Under the pieces are notes generated by a model. It saw nothing but the letters and a program-made list of their open reading frames with translations, was not told where the DNA came from and ran no database searches. From positions 310,001 through 374,000 of the forward strand of contig LSRY02000016.1 of the NCBI GenBank assembly GCA_001643675.2: a DNA stretch of 64,000 nt. The letters run 5' to 3'. The position numbers and the translations under genes were made by a program. Positions 58,101 to 64,000 of this stretch are shown here, one piece after another (the first letter of the stretch is position 1; every line of letters starts with the position of its first letter). The stretch is from Monocercomonoides exilis (Eukaryota > Preaxostyla > Oxymonadida > Polymastigidae).

Positions 58101-58420
58101 AATGCCTGACTCTGAAGATCCCGTTTGGAGACTATTCTGCAGAAGCAGCCGGGCAGAAAATTGTGAATGGGGAAAGGCCGAAACCCGAGAAAGCAGGGAG
58201 TGAGGAATATGGAGAAATGATAAAAGCATGCTTGTCTGCATCGCCATCGGAGAGGTGGGGCTTGATAACTTTGAAGCGAGAATTCTTCAGTCGGTTTCCC
58301 GCAGGAGCTGTGTTTGTCACAGCATCAGACGCCATCGATTTTGAAGCAAGGAGCGATGATGGAGGCAGCGAGGCTGCGACTCGACAGAGCAGAAGCTGGA
58401 GTGGATATAGCAATAGATGA
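46174..58420 (+). CDS. Giant surface protein: beta-helix repeats, one TM helix, degenerate kinase tail
   Basis: A single gene of about 4,080 codons read through ten apparent frameshifts. It starts at ATG 46174 with a hydrophobic signal peptide (LFLELGVLAMLCGVC). 47040-47580 is a classic right-handed beta-helix run (GGAVCITG, YGGAVYATG, CAGVYITT). From 47.8 to 55.6 kb a module recurs with an invariant C-G-x5-C-x-[ST] core at 47827, 48862, 50164, 51194, 52362, 53438, 54392 and 55553. A membrane helix (VVIIMAVVLFVILIIAVV) at ~57070-57125 is followed by basic residues, a Ser-rich linker and a kinase-like C-lobe (APELM at ~58025, VGMMLWECLTLKIPFG after it, SERW). The intact parts 46174-50340 and 53050-58420 flank the broken stretch. 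The predicted extracellular part is ~3,600 residues with a short cytoplasmic tail. Function unknown; adhesion or sensing is inference. Confidence 0.82.
50340..53050 (+). other. Cluster of ten apparent frameshifts in the surface gene
   Basis: The coding similarity moves between frames near 50350, 50560, 50705, 50860, 51020, 51240, 51575, 52700, 52800 and 53035. Nine steps equal loss of one base and one (about 52800) gain of one. Several sit at or beside G runs (for example around 50700 and 51570). Between steps the protein is normal, including the repeat cores at 51194 and 52362. Frames on both sides of the cluster are uninterrupted for over 4 kb. This looks more like consensus error than decay, but real mutation cannot be excluded. 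Confidence 0.8.
57062..57145 (+). other. Predicted transmembrane segment of the surface protein
   Basis: About 20 consecutive hydrophobic residues starting after a Trp-Pro pair and followed by the basic stretch RWRKQKRR. The positive side indicates the C-terminal tail is cytoplasmic (type I topology with the N-terminal signal peptide). Confidence 0.88.
57590..58290 (+). other. Degenerate protein-kinase lobe
   Basis: The tail resembles the C-lobe of eukaryotic protein kinases: a KAPELM block (APE motif), then SVVFSVGMMLWECLTLKIPF (the helix F region, normally starting with Asp-Val), then SERW near the end. No glycine-rich loop, VAIK lysine, HRD or DFG motif could be found; the segment SPHIVLFSEQMVIVIAL may be the relic of the catalytic loop. 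The domain is therefore probably an inactive pseudokinase or binding module. Confidence 0.7.
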
Positions 58421-59369
58421 AAAGGAGGAAGCAGAGAAAGAAGATGATTAGCACAACTGCCTTAAAACAACAGCTGGGATAGATGAACGGATATGGAATG
58501 TTGGATACGATGCTTCACTATTGACGGATCACTCGATGAATTTGACGAGTATTCCGTTTGTGTGGTGCAATTTTTTCAGGTTATTTGTTTTTTGCTTTGT
58601 TTTTTCTTTGGATATAGGTTTCTTTTGATTGGCCGAAATGAATATCGAATGGCAAATAAAATTATAACTTTTCCTCACTTCATTTGGAGCAATTCATCAA
58701 AAATCATCAAAATGAGAACCTTTTGCGAGAAATTAAGGAAAGCATCAATGAAACAAATATCCCTTCAACCGTATCCAAAAAATGAAGCCATGAATCAAAA
58801 AAAGATTATGTGGATATACTGATAGGATCTCCATTATTTTTAAAAACACTTTCTTGATTTGTTTTTTCTTTTATTCTCCAATCATTTTAAATAATTCAAT
58901 GCTATCAACTTTTTTTTTCTAATAATGTATTCACCTTGATGAGAAAGGACTTTTCTGATTGATATTTTCGTTATTGTTGATTATTCTTCGAGAAATAAGT
59001 TTCAATCACTTTTGAAATGAAATCATATCGGGAAGTGGGGACAAAACGAAAAGTTAAAAATATTAATGAAGAAGTTATTAATATCAGTAACTTTGATTAA
59101 CAAGCGTTTATGCGATATTGAAACTGGTAAATTTTTTGTGTTATAAAAAAGAATTTAAAATAAACCCATTTCAAAAATTCACTTGAAATAAAAATCCTTT
59201 TAAAAATCATTCTTGAATCAAAAATCTTGATAAAACGAAGAAATAAAGCAGGTTTGATCCTCGATAATGAGTTTAAGATTCATTTTTTGAGTCAATTCAA
59301 TGATAGCTTCACTTATTCTTTAACTTCTTTTCTATCATTTTGTGCGCACTTTGAAATGGAACAAGAACC
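58421..59369. other. 3' flank of the surface gene, AT-rich spacer
   Basis: A candidate poly(A) signal AATAAA lies at about 58655-58660. The remainder is AT-rich without supported genes. A 109-codon frame at 58493-58822 has no ordinary composition or recognisable similarity. The left end of the retroelement must lie in or near this stretch, but its terminal repeat could not be defined. Confidence 0.5.
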
Positions 59370-60561
59370 TGTTTGATTGAGAAACAAAGATGGAAAAGAA
59401 AAAAACTTTGATCTTGCACACAGACTACAAAGAGTGGAAAACATGATCGAAGAATGCAAAAGAAGAAGAACGTGGTTAACATTATTCGGAGCTACAGATA
59501 AGATACAGATGAAAAAGGAGAAGAGAGAGCGACAGGAGAGAAGATCCTAGTCGAAATCAAGCGATTCGGATTCCAAAACAAATTCTCAGAATTTGATCGC
59601 AAGAAAAAAACAAAAGCAAGTTGATGGATCGTCGCACATATAGCCAGATGAAAAAGATCTGATGAAGAAGATGACAGGGATTGGGATTTTGAAGATCAAG
59701 AGACACTGGAAGATGAAGAGAGATCATATAACAATGTGAGAATTTTTCCCATGGTATGATTGTCATTTTGAATGCAAGCTGGATCGATCAGAATGAGCGA
59801 GAATATCTATAATTTTCTTATTCCTGAAAGCGAAGAAGATTTTTTCACTGGACACACAGATGCAACCTGGAATGCGCTGGCCAGGACAACTATAGCAGAG
59901 AAGGGGAGAAGAGACTCACCAAAAGCGAGCCGAGCAATCGAACTCCTCCAACAGGACCTCGAATAGGGCTTTGAATCAGCGAAAGCGATCTCAGCACAAA
60001 CAGCAAAGGAATTATGGAAGGCTTTCCTCATGGAAGAAGAGAAAGAGCGACTGACTGGGCTTTTTCTGCGCTTATGCGCTTATCGCCGACTGTATCAGCA
60101 GAATAAACTTACTGAAAGTTATTCCTCAATCGGGTTGGGATAGCGCGAAAGGCTTTTTAGAAGGAGGAATGTCTAAGGAAGTGCCGGAGAACCTGAGAAA
60201 ACTGGTGGAGAGCACTAGCTTTTTTCAAGCAGAGGGAGATGCAGCAGGATACGGTGCATCTCCCGACTCCACAACCGGTTTCGGGCCCACAATAGCCAGA
60301 GGGGGACTTCCGAGAAGATACAGTTCGGGAAGGAGCACCAAAGGATTTGTATACAGACAGCTCCAGAGAAGAGGATACGGCAGGAGCTTCACAGACTTCA
60401 AAGGAAAGAAGAGAACACCCCAGTTTCAAGCACAGTTTGTTCCAACGATCGCTGGGAGGCTAGCCCCTATCATTGGACCATTGCCCCCAGCCCCCTCAAG
60501 GACCCAAGGAGGGACAGCGATGGAACCATCAATCAAATCCAACAAGTGGTCTCAGGAGTAG
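59370..60561 (+). pseudogene. Gag-like first coding region of the retroelement
   Basis: Putative nucleocapsid region. Seen in pieces: a basic/coiled stretch from ~59404 (RLQRVENMIEECKRRR), an acidic DWDFEDQETLEDEE segment after a frame change near 59660, a piece from 59772 (FLIPESEEDFF; TTIAEKG), then from ~60080 in another frame FLEGGMSKEVPENLRKL and a Gly/Arg-rich tail (RRGYGRSF) to 60561. In-frame TAG occur at 59548, 59641 and 59964; the TAG at 60559 may be the natural end. No zinc knuckle is seen. Assignment rests on position before the polymerase, not on sequence similarity. Confidence 0.6.
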
Positions 60562-62650
60562 AGAGGCAGAGGAGAGAGAGAGCCGCGCTTTGCCGCGAGA
60601 CAGAGAGAGAAGGGAGAGAAGCAAAGCTCAGCGAAATGAATATACGACGAGAAACCGTAGCACCGGGCGAGAAGCGATCAGAGATGGAAATGCAGAAACA
60701 ACAGATGAACGTCAGAGAGACTCTGAGCTCGTTAGACCAAAGAAAGGAGAGAGAACGAGAAATTTCGGGGGATTCTGCGAGAGAGATATCGATAGAAGAT
60801 GTGCGACACGAGACAACGAGAACAGGAGGAGACTCCGAATATCCCCGAGTGACTGGACAGAAGAGCGAGATGAGGAACGAGAAGGAGAAAGAGAGGGGAG
60901 TCTGAAGAGCTTTTGGGACTGTTATCGAGCCCCCAATTGGAAGCACTTTGGAGGAGTGCTCGAAGACAGTTATTGCAGACATTTTCGAAGGAGAAGGGAA
61001 TACACAGATGCAGCATGGCTACAAGGCGCCAGAAGTGAAGAGGAGCCTCGCGAGTGAACCACTGAAGGAGCCACTTCCTGGGAGACTGATGAACAGACTG
61101 AGCGAGTGGAAGAAGATTGGGGGAGACAAACTAGTGAGCCGTGGAATTAGAGCTCGATGGATAAGTCCCTAGTCCCCAATCTCGCTCGAGGAGAGAAAAC
61201 ACAAGCAGGAGTTTCTGGGGACAATAAAAATGATTAACAATTATTTATTCCTCTTGGAAAAGGAATTGAAGGACGGAGTGGTGAAGCCCGTGCCAGAGTC
61301 TGATGCGAAGTGGTTCAACCAGACATTCATGGTGATAATGAAGAACGGAAAGTTGAGAAAGATCTTGGATAACAGGGCTCAGAACGAGGAAGAACCGGGA
61401 AAACACTTTTTGAAGGATTCCCAGGAGACAGTTGTGGAACTCCTGGAGGAGAACGACTGGATGACAACTATGGACATATCGAGTGCTTATCAACATGTCA
61501 AAGTGGACGAGCAATTCAGTCCCTATCTGTGCTTCAGCTTTCAAAATCAAGCCTATTCATTCATAGGGATGCCCTTTGGAGCAAAGGACGCGCCCAGAGT
61601 TTTAACGAAGATAATAAGACGTGTGGCGTCATATATCAGAGAAAAGTGGAAGGTGAACCTTGTAATATATCTGGATGATATTCTCCTCATGCACCCAGAC
61701 AGGGAAGTTTTGAGATCGATCTCACAGGAGATAGCCCAGTTCCTGAGGAATCTGGGTTGGATTCTTTCGGAGGAGAAGCTGAGTTTGAAACACACAAGGA
61801 GTGGGGAGTTTTTGGGATGGAGTTGGAACTCAGAGAAGATGGAAGTGACGCTCCAAGAGAGGAAGAGAGTGCTGCTGCTAGAGGACGTGCGAAAATGGAT
61901 AGCACATGCAAAGGAAAGAAGGAGACAAAGGACGAGGGACCTAGCAGCACTCCTCGGGAGGTTGAATTTCGTGAGGTAACAACACCCTCCAGCGAGCTTG
62001 TGGATGAAGCGCATGCAATACGTGCTGAGGCAGGCAATAGCCCGCGGAGGCTGGAACGGGACGGTGAGACCCAACCCAATGATGTTGGGAGAATTAACAC
62101 ATTGGAGAAAGGTCCTGCAAGAGAACAGACGAAGGAGTCTGAAGAGAAGAGCAAAGCCAGCAGAGTTAATGACAGACGCGTCAGAGCTGGGATGGGGTGC
62201 AGTGCAAACAAAACCGAGGGAGAACAAAGAGGAGTAGATTTATGTCCACGGAAGTTGGACCTGCCAAGAGAGTGCGTTTCGATCAACGAGAAGGAGTCCA
62301 GAGCAGTGTTGAGGACTTAAGAAAGGAAAGGAGCTTGGCTGCAACAACAGAAGATCGACCATATTTGTCTGAGGACAGACAATATGTCCACGAGATGGAC
62401 GATACTGAAGAAGACAGGAGCGCCATCGCTCATTCCAACACTGAGAGCATTAAAGAAGAAACTGAACAGTCTAGACATTACAATACAAATGGAACACCTC
62501 CCGGGAGAACAGAACACGGAAGCAGATGCACTCCGCCAGATGGAGAGATAACCGGACTACGCACTGAGAGGTAAGAAAGTTGCAGAGATATTTCAAACAA
62601 TCGCACCGAGAACATTAGACACAATTTCAGAGCCCATTGCGCCGGTGCCC
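60546..62650 (+). pseudogene. Reverse transcriptase-RNase H of the DIRS-like element
   Basis: Polymerase that copies the element's RNA. One frame from 60546 to 62237 carries a charged leader, then RT motifs: KWFNQTFMV, KLRKILDNRAQN, TTMDISSAYQHVKV, FIGMPFGAKDAPRV, and the active site YLDD at 61668-61679, followed by LGWILSEEKL and FLGWSWN. RNase H begins at TDASELGWGAV (~62170). After a frame change near 62270 it continues with SINEKESRAVL, LRTDNMSTRW (Asp at 62378) and HLPGEQNTEADAL (~62500-62535). Interruptions: TGA 60903, TAG 61170, TAA 61977, TAG 62235, TAA 62318 and TAA 62549. Each is followed by sequence that still reads as the same protein. Confidence 0.9.
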
Positions 62651-62723
62651 TGCGGAAGAGTTTGGAGGCTATCCTCCGTGAGAAGGAAGAGAGAGAGAGA
62701 GAGAAATACAAGAAAACGAGATA

Positions 62724-64000
62724 GTGCTTGTCCACCAGTTCCTGAGAAATATTGGATGGGTGTTGAAAGAGAAGATGAACGAAGCTCAGAGGGAACTAAC
62801 GATTCTGATTCTGCCAGCCCGGAGTGGGCAGACCTGGACCCCACTACTGCAGCCTGGGCATTTGACAAAGACCCTGGGGACTTTTCAGGAGTGCATGATA
62901 CCGTGAGCGAAGATGAGAAGGGAAGGCTGGAAATTACACACAGGAGAGGTGACAAGCATCACACTGGAGAAGAAAATACTTTAGGAAGAGACCTCTTCTT
63001 TGCATGGGAAGAACACGTTGGAGTAAAGGTCATAGCAGCAGCAATACTATGAAATCAAAAGAGTGAAAGAGATACGTGGAGAGCGCTGCGAAGATTTAAG
63101 CGATTCCTGGATAGAGAGAGCATGGATGGCACTGACCCCCTCACAACCAAAAACGCCAAATGGATAATGGCAGAGTTTATTGAAACACTCTCGAATACGA
63201 ACCTCTCAAGCGGAGTGATTCATCAGACAGTACGGAAAGTTCTGGATTCCATTACCCTTTTTAGGGATATTGAGATTGATCGAAAGGACATAGAAATATT
63301 TCTAAAAACCTATGTGGGAGATAAGCCGAGAAGAGGCAAGAGATACAAATCAATGTGGGACTTGACAATCATTACGATATGGGCTGAAACCACAAACAAC
63401 GCAAAGGATATACGAACGCTCCAGATGAGAGCCCTCATCCTCACTATGATTTTTGGAGCTTTAAGACCAGCTGAGTTTGAGAGAATGAGAAGTGATACTG
63501 CATTATTCAGAGAGAACACTGCACTGACGTAAGTTCAGACAAAGATAACACGAGGGGAGATTTTTTCAGTCGTTATTAAAAGGCATCTTAACCCACGTAT
63601 CTATCCAGAAGAAGCGTTCCAATGATGGATAGATTATGCCAGGACAACTTTTGAAAATGAACATGTGTGGTTTGATATTAATGAGAATCAACCTGAAAAT
63701 TTGCAGAGAATAAAGGAAAAGTTAACGGCATCTCTTCGAGAGAACGGAATACCTGAAACATTCACCACATCCTCGATAAGACATAAAGTGGAAACACACT
63801 TAGCTAAACTTGAAGGTGCAGATTGGAAATAGATCAATGATCGAGCGAGCTTGACTCCAGGTTCAAGACTTAACCCAGAAAATTAAACAGTTTCACCGGT
63901 TCAATATACGAAATGGATCCTTGATACAATCGGTGACCCAGTACCCCCTTGGGGAGAAGCAGACAAGTCGGAGAAGGATAGTGAAAAGAAGGATATGATA
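62724..64000 (+). pseudogene. Tyrosine recombinase of the DIRS-like element, truncated by the window edge
   Basis: Integrase replacement typical of DIRS elements. It follows a short connecting segment (LTILILPARSGQTWTPLL, ~62790-62840) seen between RNase H and recombinase in this order. A frame change near 63140 leads into the recombinase: FGALRPAEFERMR with the box A Arg at ~63465, SIRHKVETHLAKLEG (box B, ~63775-63815), and a candidate nucleophile Tyr in PVQYTKW (~63900). The frame stays open to the window end apart from stops: TGA 62904, TAG 62982, TAA 63024, TAG 63033, TAA 63530, TGA 63623, TAG 63830 and TAA 63884. The sequence after each stop remains protein-like. Confidence 0.85.

Larger units (their letters stand above)
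59370..64000 (+). mobile_element. DIRS-type tyrosine-recombinase retrotransposon, broken, runs off right edge
   Basis: Three coding blocks in the order gag-like, reverse transcriptase plus RNase H, and tyrosine recombinase, all on the plus strand. Together they define the DIRS order (YR retrotransposons). All are interrupted by stops and several frameshifts, so this copy is not functional as read. Termini are not visible: the left end is uncertain within 58.8-59.4 kb and the right end is outside the window. The base composition is richer in GC than the AT-rich spacer before it. Confidence 0.87.

Noticed and set aside
58493-58822. 109-codon frame after the surface gene
   Set aside because: AT-rich, hydrophobic/basic mix with no similarity. 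It overlaps the expected 3' UTR and poly(A) signal.

Overview
This 64-kb window is eukaryotic and comes from a flagellated protist. It carries an inner-arm axonemal dynein heavy chain, nuclear transcription and ubiquitin-like-modifier genes, short spliceosomal introns (49-127 nt in the models below) and AT-rich intergenic DNA. An oxymonad-like metamonad is the best guess. That is inferred from gene style: giant intron-poor genes, and surface proteins that join beta-helix repeats to a kinase-like tail. It is not proven. Host genes end in TAA (dynein, CTR9), TAG (Ulp2-like, UFC1) or TGA (MED6, surface gene), so the host code looks standard.

Layout. 2-13309 (+): inner-arm dynein heavy chain, cut by the left edge. 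13695-14847: decayed mariner element. 14848-17604: AT-rich DNA with an imperfect ~200-bp hairpin and a ~985-bp near-perfect palindromic element. 17751-18552 (-): MED6 in four small exons. 18729-19403 (-): UFC1 in three exons. 19657-19738 (-): tRNA-Ser(UGA). 20043-38205 (+): a ~6,000-residue SUMO protease of the Ulp2/SENP6-7 type. 38675-44100 (-): CTR9 of the Paf1 complex in four exons. 44101-46173: mostly non-coding, with one tentative small spliced gene. 46174-58420 (+): one giant surface protein gene (signal peptide, beta-helix repeats, eight copies of a Cys-Gly-x5-Cys module, one membrane helix, degenerate kinase lobe) with ten apparent frameshifts clustered at 50.3-53.1 kb. 59370-64000 (+): a broken DIRS-type retroelement (gag-like region, reverse transcriptase plus RNase H, tyrosine recombinase) running off the right edge.

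The intact genes do not form a pathway cluster. Several share one habit: long charged or serine-rich low-complexity stretches inserted into conserved folds (dynein, CTR9, Ulp2-like). The most unusual objects are the Ulp2-like protease, whose catalytic His and Asp are separated by ~2,050 residues, the tandem-module receptor/pseudokinase, the near-perfect palindrome beside MED6, and the mobile elements whose in-frame stops are mostly TAA/TAG.
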